From Ruminococcaceae bacterium UBA5579 (lineage in GTDB: Bacteria > Bacillota > Clostridia > Oscillospirales > Ruminococcaceae): a DNA stretch of 6,225 nt. The translations under genes were made by a program, and so were the position numbers. Positions 1 through 5,825 of this stretch are shown here, piece after piece; the stretch's first letter is position 1; every line of letters starts with the position of its first letter. The DNA lies in assembly GCA_002425305.1 (NCBI GenBank), contig DILZ01000109.1, positions 19,363-25,587 on the forward strand, read 5' to 3'. The notes under the pieces are model-generated. The model saw nothing but the letters and a program-made list of their open reading frames with translations. It searched no databases and was not told where the DNA came from.

Positions 1-137
1 TAACTATGGAGCAGGCGAAGTTTTTAAAACTCATCGACGGCAAGCTCGATCCCGTTATGGCTTACACGACGGGCAAGCTCAAGGTTGACGGCGACCTCGG
101 CAAGGCATTGGAGTTTTCCAAGCTGGTCAAAAAATAA
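1..137 (+). CDS. SCP2 sterol-binding domain protein, C-terminal fragment
   Basis: This is the 3' end of a gene that begins left of the window; the reading frame starts at base 3 and ends at TAA 135-137. The visible 44 residues contain an AYTTGKLKVDGDLGKALEF segment, which resembles the end of SCP2 (sterol carrier protein 2-like) domains, where a 'f.tGklki.Gd...a..l' strand and helix close the hydrophobic lipid-binding pocket. Small stand-alone bacterial SCP2 proteins are thought to bind lipids or hydrophobic ligands in the cytoplasm, but their substrates are mostly unknown. An ATG at position 6 falls inside the conserved fold and has no Shine-Dalgarno sequence, so it is not taken as the start. 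Two terminator hairpins follow, so this gene belongs to a different transcription unit from the ruv genes. The family call is from motif recognition only. Confidence 0.7.
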   Translation, partial: TMEQAKFLKLIDGKLDPVMAYTTGKLKVDGDLGKALEFSKLVKK

Positions 138-145
138 AAATGAAT

Positions 146-182
146 GCGGCGTTCCCCGTAAAAGCGGTGGAACGCCGCTTTT
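146..182 (+). terminator. Intrinsic terminator of the SCP2-like gene
   Basis: A 10-bp perfect stem (GCGGCGTTCC at 146-155 pairing with GGAACGCCGC at 169-178) can be extended inward by CCG 156-158 with CGG 165-167 around a TAAAAG loop, leaving T168 bulged. It is followed by TTTT and then an AT-rich run. It lies 8 nt after the stop codon at 137. The T tract is short, which may explain the second hairpin just downstream. Confidence 0.85.
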
Positions 183-189
183 ATTATCT

Positions 190-214
190 GCTCCTTCTTG
201 CGAGGAGCTTTTTT
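190..214 (+). terminator. Second tandem intrinsic terminator
   Basis: GCTCCT at 190-195 pairs with AGGAGC at 203-208, with a possible T196-G202 wobble closing a five-base loop. Six T residues (209-214) follow directly. The stem is shorter than that of the preceding hairpin but the T tract is better. Together the two hairpins insulate the downstream promoter from read-through. The hairpin ends only 3 nt before the -35 box. Confidence 0.8.
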
Positions 215-217
215 ATA

Positions 218-246
218 TTGACAATTTAATGTAAACGTGTTATAAT
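218..246 (+). promoter_or_regulatory. Consensus sigma-A promoter with extended -10
   Basis: The -35 box TTGACA (218-223) and -10 box TATAAT (241-246) both match the vegetative consensus exactly, at the optimal 17-bp spacing. TG at 238-239 adds the extended -10 element. The predicted transcription start is near G253, giving a leader of only about 27 nt before the radical SAM start codon, which leaves no room for a riboswitch. I see no Gram-positive LexA box (CGAAC-N4-GTTCG type) overlapping it, so constitutive expression is the simplest reading. Confidence 0.92.
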
Positions 247-269
247 TAAACTGTATATTTATGCAAATC

Positions 270-274
270 GGAGG
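270..274 (+). promoter_or_regulatory. Ribosome binding site of radical SAM gene
   Basis: GGAGG lies 5 nt upstream of ATG 280. It selects this start over the in-frame ATG at 310. Confidence 0.8.
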
Positions 275-279
275 ACAAA

Positions 280-897
280 ATGACAATATTTTACAAATTC
301 GGCGGAAAAATGTATGTTAATATCACCAACGGCTGCCCGTGCGATTGTGTGTTCTGCATACGGAAAAACGGCGACAGCATCGAGGACAACGACAGCCTTT
401 GGCTGGAGCGCGAGCCTTCCTTTGAAGAAATTTGCGCCGCGTTTGATAAGTTCGATAAGGCAGGGATAAGCGAGGCGGTGTTCTGCGGCTACGGCGAGCC
501 TACCGTGCGTGTTGAAACGCTGATAAAGACTGCGGAATATATAAAGGATAATTCGGATATGAATGTGCGCGTGAATACCAACGGTCTTGTTCGGCTTGTT
601 CACAAGGACTTTGACATAATGCGGTTCAAGGGCGTGGTTGACAGCTTTTCGATTAGTTTGAACGCTCCCAACGCAAAGCGTTACAACGAGGTTACCCGTC
701 CGCGTTTCGGAGAACCGGCATTTGACGAAATGCTCAGCTTTTCGAGAGAGGTCAAGGACATGGGAATAGAAACGTCCTTTACGGTGGTTGATATAATAAC
801 CGCTGAGGAAACAGCAGAGTGCGAAAAAATCGCTGCCGGTATGGGCATACCGCTTCGTGTCCGCGCGTATGTCACCGATAATGAGAGCTACACATAA
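280..897 (+). CDS. TatD-associated-type radical SAM protein
   Basis: A 205-residue protein expected to carry a [4Fe-4S] cluster and cleave S-adenosylmethionine to start radical chemistry; its substrate is not known. The cluster motif CxxxCxxC is C19, C23 and C26, with an extra cysteine at C21. FCGYGEPT (68-75) is the GGE-like SAM-binding motif, and NTNG (99-102) and SISLNAPN (124-131) are further barrel strands. The N-terminus (MTIFY...G.MYVNITN.C), the DSLWLEREP segment (38-46) and the short length all fit the small family named 'TatD family-associated radical SAM protein', recalled from memory. Members often sit beside the TatD nuclease, but no tatD gene is in this window. It is first in the operon, just behind the promoter, and its stop overlaps the ruvC start by one base (TAATG), implying translational coupling. 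Function remains open. Confidence 0.88.
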   Translation: MTIFYKFGGKMYVNITNGCPCDCVFCIRKNGDSIEDNDSLWLEREPSFEEICAAFDKFDKAGISEAVFCGYGEPTVRVETLIKTAEYIKDNSDMNVRVNTNGLVRLVHKDFDIMRFKGVVDSFSISLNAPNAKRYNEVTRPRFGEPAFDEMLSFSREVKDMGIETSFTVVDIITAEETAECEKIAAGMGIPLRVRAYVTDNESYT

Positions 898-1424
898 TGA
901 GGATACTTGGAATAGATCCCGGCTACGCTATAATCGGATGGGGCGTGCTGGAGTTTGACAACGTGCATTTTAATGTGGTGAAATACGGTGCTATAACCAC
1001 CTCGTCCGAAACATCGTTTGATAAACGGCTCTGCGAGATATACGAGGATATGTGCGCGGTGCTGGATAAGTTCAGCCCCGACTGTATGAGCATTGAAAAA
1101 CTGTTCTTTAACTCGAATATCACCACGGGTATCGATGTGGCACAGGCTCGCGGAGTGATAATGCTGGCGGCGGCTCAAAAAGACATCAAGATATACGAGT
1201 ACACGCCGCTGCAGGTCAAGGTCGCGGTAACGGGCTACGGAGCGGCGGAAAAGCGTCAGGTTCAGGAGATGACGAAGAACATTCTCCGGTTGAAGGCTAT
1301 CCCAAAGCCCGACGATACCGCCGACGCGCTCGCGCTTGCGATAACGCACGGACACACGGGAGGCTCGCGGCTTTCGGAGATAATGCGAGGCAACGAGGTC
1401 ACACAGCTTAACAAAAAAAAGTGA
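897..1424 (+). CDS. ruvC: Holliday junction resolvase RuvC
   Basis: This endonuclease cuts Holliday junctions symmetrically, resolving recombination intermediates moved by RuvAB in the cytoplasm. The 175 residues match the usual family length. The RNase H-like fold is evident from GIDPGYAIIGWG (5-16). The four acidic metal-binding residues are present: D7, E67 (in SIEKLFF, with F70 matching the junction-wedging Phe69 of E. coli), and D140 plus D143 in the DDTADALALAITHG segment. The QARGVIMLAA helix (83-93) is also typical. The C-terminus after about residue 155 is a short polar, lysine-ending tail. The start ATG shares a base with the upstream stop, and no strong separate ribosome binding site is seen, consistent with coupling to the radical SAM gene. 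A 28-nt gap follows before ruvA. Confidence 0.97.
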   Translation: MRILGIDPGYAIIGWGVLEFDNVHFNVVKYGAITTSSETSFDKRLCEIYEDMCAVLDKFSPDCMSIEKLFFNSNITTGIDVAQARGVIMLAAAQKDIKIYEYTPLQVKVAVTGYGAAEKRQVQEMTKNILRLKAIPKPDDTADALALAITHGHTGGSRLSEIMRGNEVTQLNKKK

Positions 1425-1436
1425 CGATAACGAAAC

Positions 1437-1441
1437 AGGAG
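1437..1441 (+). promoter_or_regulatory. Ribosome binding site of ruvA
   Basis: AGGAG ends 11 nt before the ruvA ATG at 1453, a longer than optimal spacing. No better in-frame start exists, and the RuvA N-terminus (MIYSVQGEL) fits the family exactly from this ATG. Confidence 0.7.
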
Positions 1442-1452
1442 ATGACATTATT

Positions 1453-2040
1453 ATGATATACAGTGTACAAGGAGAATTGACATATTGGGAAGCGGGTCTT
1501 GCGGTCGTGGAGTGCGGCGGTGTTGGCTATGCTTGCAGAACGACGATGAACACGCTTGCGAAGATACGCGAGCTTGACGAGGTAAAGCTATATACATACC
1601 TGCACATTACGGAAAATTCGCTTGATTTGTTCGGTTTCGCTGATAATGCCGAGCTGGGAGCGTTCAAGCAGCTGATATCGGTTTCGGGCGTAGGACCAAA
1701 AGCCGCTTTGTCGATATTAAGCGACATAACGCCGACAAAGCTTGCGTTGTGCATAGCGTCGGGCGACTTTAAAACGCTTACAAAATCTCCGGGGATAGGC
1801 GCGAAAATTGCGCAGAGGATAATTTTGGAGCTTAAGGACAAGGTCGCTAAGGAGCAGAAGATAAACGCGAAGGATCTGCAAAGCGTTTCCGTTTCCGCAG
1901 GCGACAACTTCACCGAGGCTCTGACGGCTTTGCAGACGCTCGGGTTTAGTCCTGCACAGTGCGGAGCGGCGCTTTCGGGCGCGGATCCCGCAAGCTCCGT
2001 GGAGGAGCTGATAAAATACGGCTTGAAAAATTTGGCTTAA
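1453..2040 (+). CDS. ruvA: Holliday junction branch migration complex subunit RuvA
   Basis: RuvA binds four-way DNA junctions as a tetramer and loads RuvB hexamers onto opposite arms. The 195 residues have the three expected domains. An N-terminal OB-like beta-barrel (about 1-64) includes the family's YTYLHITENSLDLFGF segment at 47-62. A middle domain has two helix-hairpin-helix DNA-binding motifs (SVSGVGPKAALSIL, about 76-89, and SPGIGAKIAQRI, about 112-123). A flexible linker (about 132-151) leads to the C-terminal three-helix domain (about 152-195, starting FTEALTALQTLGF) that contacts RuvB and stimulates its ATPase. It follows ruvC but is separated from ruvB by two other genes, whereas ruvA and ruvB are adjacent in many bacteria. 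No key element appears lost. Confidence 0.97.
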   Translation: MIYSVQGELTYWEAGLAVVECGGVGYACRTTMNTLAKIRELDEVKLYTYLHITENSLDLFGFADNAELGAFKQLISVSGVGPKAALSILSDITPTKLALCIASGDFKTLTKSPGIGAKIAQRIILELKDKVAKEQKINAKDLQSVSVSAGDNFTEALTALQTLGFSPAQCGAALSGADPASSVEELIKYGLKNLA

Positions 2041-2058
2041 AATATCGAATTATTGTAT

Positions 2059-2064
2059 AGGAGG
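2059..2064 (+). promoter_or_regulatory. Perfect Shine-Dalgarno fixing a TTG start
   Basis: AGGAGG is a full anti-16S match, 6 nt upstream of TTG 2071-2073. It lies inside any frame opened at TTG 2053, which therefore cannot be the start, and it is too far from the in-frame ATG at 2098. Confidence 0.9.
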
Positions 2065-2070
2065 CACTCC

Positions 2071-2979
2071 TTGAAAAATAAAGATAACAGAATTAATATG
2101 GTGTTTCGGCGTTTTCTTTTGGTGGGATTGGGCGCCGGTATAGGCGGATTTGTAACGCTGTGCGCGATAGATGATTGGTCTGTGGCGGTTCTGATATTCG
2201 GCGGGTGCGGCTTTGTAATATTAAGCTCGCTTTTGGCGGTTATCTGGGCGGACGTTATTGTTCCGCGAAGGGAAAAAAGAATGACCGCGGCAAGGGCACT
2301 CGGCAAGGACGGCATAAAATTGGTGCGCAAGGACGAAGTCGCTAAAATGGCATATAAAGGAATATACGCTCTTCTGGAGGGAAAGCTTCCCGTGGCTGAG
2401 GAAATATTGCAGAAGGCGTTGGCGCGCACCGATGTAAGACAAAACCAGATGTTCTGCATAGAGTGGCTTATACGGCTGTATGAGGCGATGGACAATGACG
2501 CAAAGCTGATGTGGTGTTACCGTAAGGCGGTGGAGTATGCCCCGGACAATCCAGAAGCTCAGTCGCGCCTGGGACACGCATACTTTTCGGACGGCAAGCT
2601 TGATCAAGCGACCTACTGCTTTGAGCAGGCGCTGCGCTATGATCCGAACCACGGCTATTCGTATTTCAGTTTAGCGAAGATACAAATGGTTCGCGGCGAG
2701 GACGATAAAGCGTTTGAAACGCTCCAAAAGCTGGTGAAGATAAACGAAAATCATCCTCTGTGCCACGCGGAGCTTGCCGATTGGTACGCTATGCGCGGCG
2801 ACGTTCAGCACGCTGAGGAGGAGTGCAGGAAAGCGCAGCTATGCGGAATACAAGAACCGGAAAATCTCAACAAGCGTATTAACGCGATGTTGAGCTTTCA
2901 CAAAACAGACTATGACGAAAAGAATTTGCCCGATATATTCTATCGCAAAATAGAGAGCAAGGAGAAAGCAAATGACTGA
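2071..2979 (+). CDS. Membrane-anchored TPR repeat protein
   Basis: Function unrecognised; the architecture is clear. The TTG start is chosen because AGGAGG sits 6 nt upstream, giving 302 residues. Two hydrophobic segments (about 15-33 and 37-60) form a hairpin anchor. Positive residues before the first (RINMVFRR) and after the second (RREKR, 66-70) predict that both ends face the cytoplasm. The rest is soluble: a helical region at about 90-120, then three clear tetratricopeptide repeats near 161-194 (EAQSRLGHAYFSDGKLDQAT...), 195-228 and 229-262, plus a diverged one at about 127-160. Such repeats usually scaffold protein partners. The last 8 nt overlap the next gene, a histidine phosphatase, suggesting tightly coupled expression and perhaps shared function. 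It sits between ruvA and ruvB, but nothing in the protein suggests DNA binding. Confidence 0.85.
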   Translation: MKNKDNRINMVFRRFLLVGLGAGIGGFVTLCAIDDWSVAVLIFGGCGFVILSSLLAVIWADVIVPRREKRMTAARALGKDGIKLVRKDEVAKMAYKGIYALLEGKLPVAEEILQKALARTDVRQNQMFCIEWLIRLYEAMDNDAKLMWCYRKAVEYAPDNPEAQSRLGHAYFSDGKLDQATYCFEQALRYDPNHGYSYFSLAKIQMVRGEDDKAFETLQKLVKINENHPLCHAELADWYAMRGDVQHAEEECRKAQLCGIQEPENLNKRINAMLSFHKTDYDEKNLPDIFYRKIESKEKAND

Positions 2980-3553
2980 GGTGTATTTCGTTCGTCACGC
3001 GCAGCCGGACTATTCGGTTCGGGACGACAAGTCAAGACCCCTCACCGATGAGGGAAAGAACGATACGCGGGCGGTCGCCGATCTGCTCAAAACGCGCGGT
3101 GTGGAGTTTATCGCTTCAAGTCCGTATATACGGGCGATAGATACTGTCGGACTGTATTCGCTTTGGACGGGCTTAGATGTTAATATCTTTGAGGACTTCC
3201 GCGAGCGTAACGCGGGAAGCTGGCACGGCGATAATTTCTTTGAGTATATCGGAAAGCAGTGGGCTGATTTCGATTATCATATCAAGGATGGCGAGAGCCT
3301 TAGAGAGGTGCAGGAGCGCAATATCCGCGCGTTAAAGCACGTCCTTGACGAGCACAAGGGTATGAAGATAGCGATAGCGACACACGGCACGGCACTTTCC
3401 TCTATACTTAATTACTACTATCCCGAGTTTGATTTCAAGTGCTTCAAGAAGATAGTCGATTTTATGCCGTTTATTATAAGACTCGACTTTGAGGGAGATA
3501 AGTGCGTTGATTCGCAAGTCGAACTCGTGATACACAAAGAACACAAACCTTGA
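2972..3553 (+). CDS. Histidine phosphatase family protein (phosphoglycerate mutase-like)
   Basis: A 193-residue cytoplasmic protein of the histidine phosphatase superfamily, whose members transfer phosphate through a phosphohistidine intermediate. The catalytic core is intact: R8-H9 in VRHAQPDY (RHA in place of the classic RHG), R54 in [11 protein letters not shown], acidic E78 in [11 protein letters not shown], and second histidine H138 in IATHGT. The substrate cannot be read from sequence; candidates include phosphosugars, nucleotides or phosphoproteins. The pattern resembles a family of unassigned clostridial phosphatases more than true glycolytic phosphoglycerate mutase, which is longer (about 230-250 residues). 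AAGGAG (2959-2964) lies 7 nt before the ATG, inside the 3' end of the TPR gene, which it overlaps by 8 nt. The stop is 17 nt before the ruvB start. Confidence 0.9.
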   Translation: MTEVYFVRHAQPDYSVRDDKSRPLTDEGKNDTRAVADLLKTRGVEFIASSPYIRAIDTVGLYSLWTGLDVNIFEDFRERNAGSWHGDNFFEYIGKQWADFDYHIKDGESLREVQERNIRALKHVLDEHKGMKIAIATHGTALSSILNYYYPEFDFKCFKKIVDFMPFIIRLDFEGDKCVDSQVELVIHKEHKP

Positions 3554-3556
3554 CAG

Positions 3557-3563
3557 AAAGGGA
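3557..3563 (+). promoter_or_regulatory. Ribosome binding site fixing the ruvB start
   Basis: AAAGGGA is a moderate Shine-Dalgarno match about 7-8 nt before ATG 3571. It supports this start over a TTG at 3550, which has no ribosome binding site. Confidence 0.65.
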
Positions 3564-3570
3564 ATACAAA

Positions 3571-4629
3571 ATGATAGAAATGTCAAACGACGACCTTGAT
3601 TTCGAACCGCGTGAGCGTTTGGTCGAGCCGTCCTTCAGCGAATCGGACAGCGAAGCGGAGCTTACTCTCCGTCCGCGAACGCTTGACGAATACATCGGAC
3701 AAGATAAGGTAAAGGAGAATATGGCGGTGTATATCGAGGCGGCGAAAAAACGCGGCGAGTGCCTTGATCACGTTTTGCTGTACGGCCCTCCGGGATTGGG
3801 AAAGACTACGTTGTCGTGCATAATCGCGAATGAAATGGGCGTAAATATCCGCGTGACAAGCGGTCCGGCTATCGAAAAGGCGGGCGACCTTGCCGCGCTG
3901 CTGACGAACCTGCAGAAGAACGACGTGCTGTTTATTGACGAGATACACAGACTGTCGCGTCAGGTGGAGGAGGTCCTGTACCCCGCAATGGAGGACTACG
4001 CGCTGGATATCGTGATGGGCAACGGTCCGGCGGCGCGTTCTATAAGAATTGACTTGCCGCACTTTACGCTCATAGGAGCTACAACGCGTTCGGGGCAATT
4101 GTCCGCGCCGCTGCGCGATAGGTTCGGAGTGGTTCAGCGTCTGGAGCTGTACACTCCCGAGCAGCTTTGCGATATAGTTCAGCGTTCGGCGGTGATCTTG
4201 GGGATACCGTGTATGAAAGACGGCGCAATGGAGATAGCGCGGCGTTCTCGCGGTACTCCGCGTATCGCGAACAGGCTTCTGAAGCGCGTCCGCGACTTTG
4301 CGGAGGTTTTGGGTGACGGCAAGATAACGCGCGATATCGCCGACAGTGCCCTCAAAAAACTCGAAATAGACGACCTTGGTCTTGACAGCCTTGACCGCCG
4401 TATGCTCGAAATGATGATAAAGGGCTACAACGGCGGACCTGTGGGGCTTTCCACGCTTGCCTCCGCGCTGAACGAGGAGGCGGTAACGCTGGAGGACGTG
4501 TGCGAGCCGTATCTTATGCAGTTGGGTTTTGTTGCGAAAACTCCGCGAGGACGCGTCGCGACTGCTCTCGCGTACAAACATCTTGGTATCTTGCGTGACG
4601 GACAGGCAACTTTGGAGGACATCGAATGA
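3571..4629 (+). CDS. ruvB: Holliday junction branch migration ATPase RuvB
   Basis: RuvB is the AAA+ motor that forms hexameric rings on two arms of a RuvA-bound junction and drives branch migration. The ATG at 3571, with AAAGGGA upstream, gives 352 residues, slightly longer than the common 330-345 because of an acidic N-terminal extension (about 1-30) before the conserved [12 protein letters not shown] (33-44). Walker A is GPPGLGKT (72-79), Walker B FIDEIH (121-126), sensor 1 GATTRSG (169-175), the arginine-finger region LRDRFG (181-186), and sensor 2 [10 protein letters not shown] (228-237). The C-terminal winged helix includes [13 protein letters not shown] (319-331). All catalytic elements are intact. 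It lies two genes downstream of ruvA in the same apparent operon. Its stop overlaps the next gene's start in an ATGA arrangement. Confidence 0.97.
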   Translation: MIEMSNDDLDFEPRERLVEPSFSESDSEAELTLRPRTLDEYIGQDKVKENMAVYIEAAKKRGECLDHVLLYGPPGLGKTTLSCIIANEMGVNIRVTSGPAIEKAGDLAALLTNLQKNDVLFIDEIHRLSRQVEEVLYPAMEDYALDIVMGNGPAARSIRIDLPHFTLIGATTRSGQLSAPLRDRFGVVQRLELYTPEQLCDIVQRSAVILGIPCMKDGAMEIARRSRGTPRIANRLLKRVRDFAEVLGDGKITRDIADSALKKLEIDDLGLDSLDRRMLEMMIKGYNGGPVGLSTLASALNEEAVTLEDVCEPYLMQLGFVAKTPRGRVATALAYKHLGILRDGQATLEDIE

Positions 4630-5411
4630 AGATGCTCAGGAACAATATCGGTTTTTTTCTCGCTGTTGCGTTTGCGGCGGCGTTTTACGGTGTTGTGACG
4701 ATACCACGTGCGCTGAAGCTGGACGGCGCGCAGTGGTACTTTTTCAGCAGTGCACAGCGGCTTGTGTTCGGTATTGTGGAGCTGATAATATTTGTAAAGC
4801 TTTTTCATAAGGAAAACCGGACGAACGTTATTAATTTCAAGGGCTTCAAGGCGGCTTTTTTCGCGGGTTTTGGGCTTGTCGTGCTGACGGTTTTTGACGC
4901 GTTATATTTGATGATCGGCGCGGCGGAGTTTATCAATACCACATTTGCGATAGTGTTTTCTTGCCTGTTTTGTCAGCAGATAACCACGGGCTTTTTTGAG
5001 GAGCTAACATTTCGCGGATTTGTGTGTGAGGGTTATTTTACGCACGGCGAGCGTATTTGGAAAAGGCGGCTTTGCTATGCGTTATTGTCGTCTGTGCTGT
5101 TCGGGCTTGGTCACGTTATCGGCTGCACCGATTTTGAGGTCGCACTGTTTCGCTTTTTGCAGACGGGGGCTATGGGCTTTGCGTTTTCAGCGGTATATCT
5201 GCACTCTCACAATATCTTGATGCCAATGCTTTTGCATTTCCTCTACGATGTTCCCGCAAACGCTACGGCATTTGTCGAGAAATGGAACGAGGAGAGCCCG
5301 CTGTTTGTTTTTATTGACAACTACTTGCAGTGGATAGTTATGGGAATAGCGTTCGTATGGGCGGTTTGGTTCGTTATACGAAAGGATAAGGACTATGAAC
5401 GCACGGTTTGA
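4626..5411 (+). CDS. CPBP family intramembrane glutamic endopeptidase (CAAX protease/Abi type)
   Basis: A 261-residue multi-pass membrane protein with hydrophobic segments near 8-26, 43-61, 75-98, 103-121, 150-166, 180-194 and 233-251. The three catalytic motifs of the CPBP (CAAX protease and bacteriocin-processing) family are present in order: EExxxR (E125-E126-L-T-F-R130), FxxxH (F159 to H163), and HxxxD (H204 to D208, the variant of HxxxN/D). It is therefore predicted to be an active intramembrane protease. Bacterial members take part in bacteriocin self-immunity or peptide maturation, but most have unknown substrates. GGAGG (4614-4618) lies 7 nt before ATG 4626, inside the ruvB 3' end, and the ATGA overlap with ruvB implies translational coupling. 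The 3' end overlaps the next gene by 17 nt. A start at the next ATG (4632) would lose only two residues. Confidence 0.88.
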   Translation: MKMLRNNIGFFLAVAFAAAFYGVVTIPRALKLDGAQWYFFSSAQRLVFGIVELIIFVKLFHKENRTNVINFKGFKAAFFAGFGLVVLTVFDALYLMIGAAEFINTTFAIVFSCLFCQQITTGFFEELTFRGFVCEGYFTHGERIWKRRLCYALLSSVLFGLGHVIGCTDFEVALFRFLQTGAMGFAFSAVYLHSHNILMPMLLHFLYDVPANATAFVEKWNEESPLFVFIDNYLQWIVMGIAFVWAVWFVIRKDKDYERTV

Positions 5412-5808
5412 GTTTGGAGAAAACTTTCTCGAAATAACTAACTTCAAGCACTATTCCGAGGACGCTGTGGGTGGAAATCAGTACAACACCGTTTTTGATC
5501 TGCTGGTTCAAAGTATGGATGGCAGGTTTTCGGGCGTGGGTGATTTCGAGTGCGATATCAAGCAGATTGCGCAATTCGCCGCCGAGCTTGAGGAAATGTA
5601 CAACCTAAAGCGCACCGCCGTAAAGCTCGAAAGCCTTATCGGTTATGAGCAGGAGTTCGAGTTGATAATGCAAAAGACGGGACAGATCACGGTTTACGGT
5701 ACGATCACGAATTTCACTCATTCAATGGAGTTCGAGTTCGAAGCAGACCAGACCGCTCTGCCGCTGTTTATAAAGCAGCTTCGCGAAATATTGGAGAGCT
5801 GTGTGTAA
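5395..5808 (+). CDS. Small acidic protein, WapI-immunity-like (tentative)
   Basis: A 137-residue soluble protein with no signal peptide or membrane segment, rich in glutamate. The predicted pattern is beta strands at the N-terminus ([15 protein letters not shown]), a central helix (about 55-70, [16 protein letters not shown]), more strands (about 86-118) and a C-terminal helix after [13 protein letters not shown] (112-124). The ending, 'FEFe.DQT.L...I..L+.iL', recalls proteins annotated as WapI family immunity proteins, which neutralise contact-dependent or polymorphic toxins. This is a memory-based resemblance, not a search. No toxin gene is visible in the window. AAAGGA (5381-5386) lies 8 nt before the ATG, within the protease gene, which it overlaps by 17 nt. 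A 17-nt gap precedes the next gene. Confidence 0.8.
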   Translation: MNARFEFGENFLEITNFKHYSEDAVGGNQYNTVFDLLVQSMDGRFSGVGDFECDIKQIAQFAAELEEMYNLKRTAVKLESLIGYEQEFELIMQKTGQITVYGTITNFTHSMEFEFEADQTALPLFIKQLREILESCV

Positions 5809-5811
5809 TTT

Positions 5812-5817
5812 AAGGAG
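5812..5817 (+). promoter_or_regulatory. Ribosome binding site of the last gene
   Basis: AAGGAG lies 8 nt before ATG 5826. The ATG at 5818 immediately beside it is out of frame and closes after 14 codons, so it is not the start. Confidence 0.8.
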
Positions 5818-5825
5818 ATGACGTT

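Noticed and set aside
225..250. Inverted repeat TTTAAT ... ATTAAA flanking the promoter spacer, as a possible operator
   Set aside because: The arms are only 6 bp, AT-only and 14 nt apart in an AT-rich promoter where such matches are expected by chance.
215..280. LexA/SOS box or riboswitch ahead of the operon
   Set aside because: No CGAAC-N4-GTTCG-like palindrome is visible, and the predicted leader of about 27 nt is too short for a riboswitch.
888..1448. Minus-strand open frame opposite ruvC
   Set aside because: It spans almost exactly the conserved ruvC gene on the other strand and shows no recognisable protein motif.
1442..1456. Four-codon minicistron (ATG ACA TTA TTA TGA) ending in an ATGA overlap with the ruvA start
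   Set aside because: The arrangement looks like a coupling leader, but the only Shine-Dalgarno sequence (AGGAG) directly abuts its ATG with no spacer, so initiation there is implausible. Probably chance.
3550..3570. Upstream TTG start for ruvB
   Set aside because: It has no ribosome binding site in front, and the AAAGGGA at 3557-3563 would lie inside the coding sequence while fitting the ATG at 3571.
3583..4581. Long minus-strand open frame (about 330 codons) opposite ruvB
   Set aside because: It is antisense to a fully intact ruvB, its translation is basic low-complexity-like sequence with no recognisable domain, and it has no plausible ribosome binding site. It is a codon-bias shadow.
4529..4810. 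Plus-strand open frame across the ruvB/protease junction
   Set aside because: It overlaps two well-supported genes in another frame, and its product is cysteine/arginine-rich with no family resemblance.
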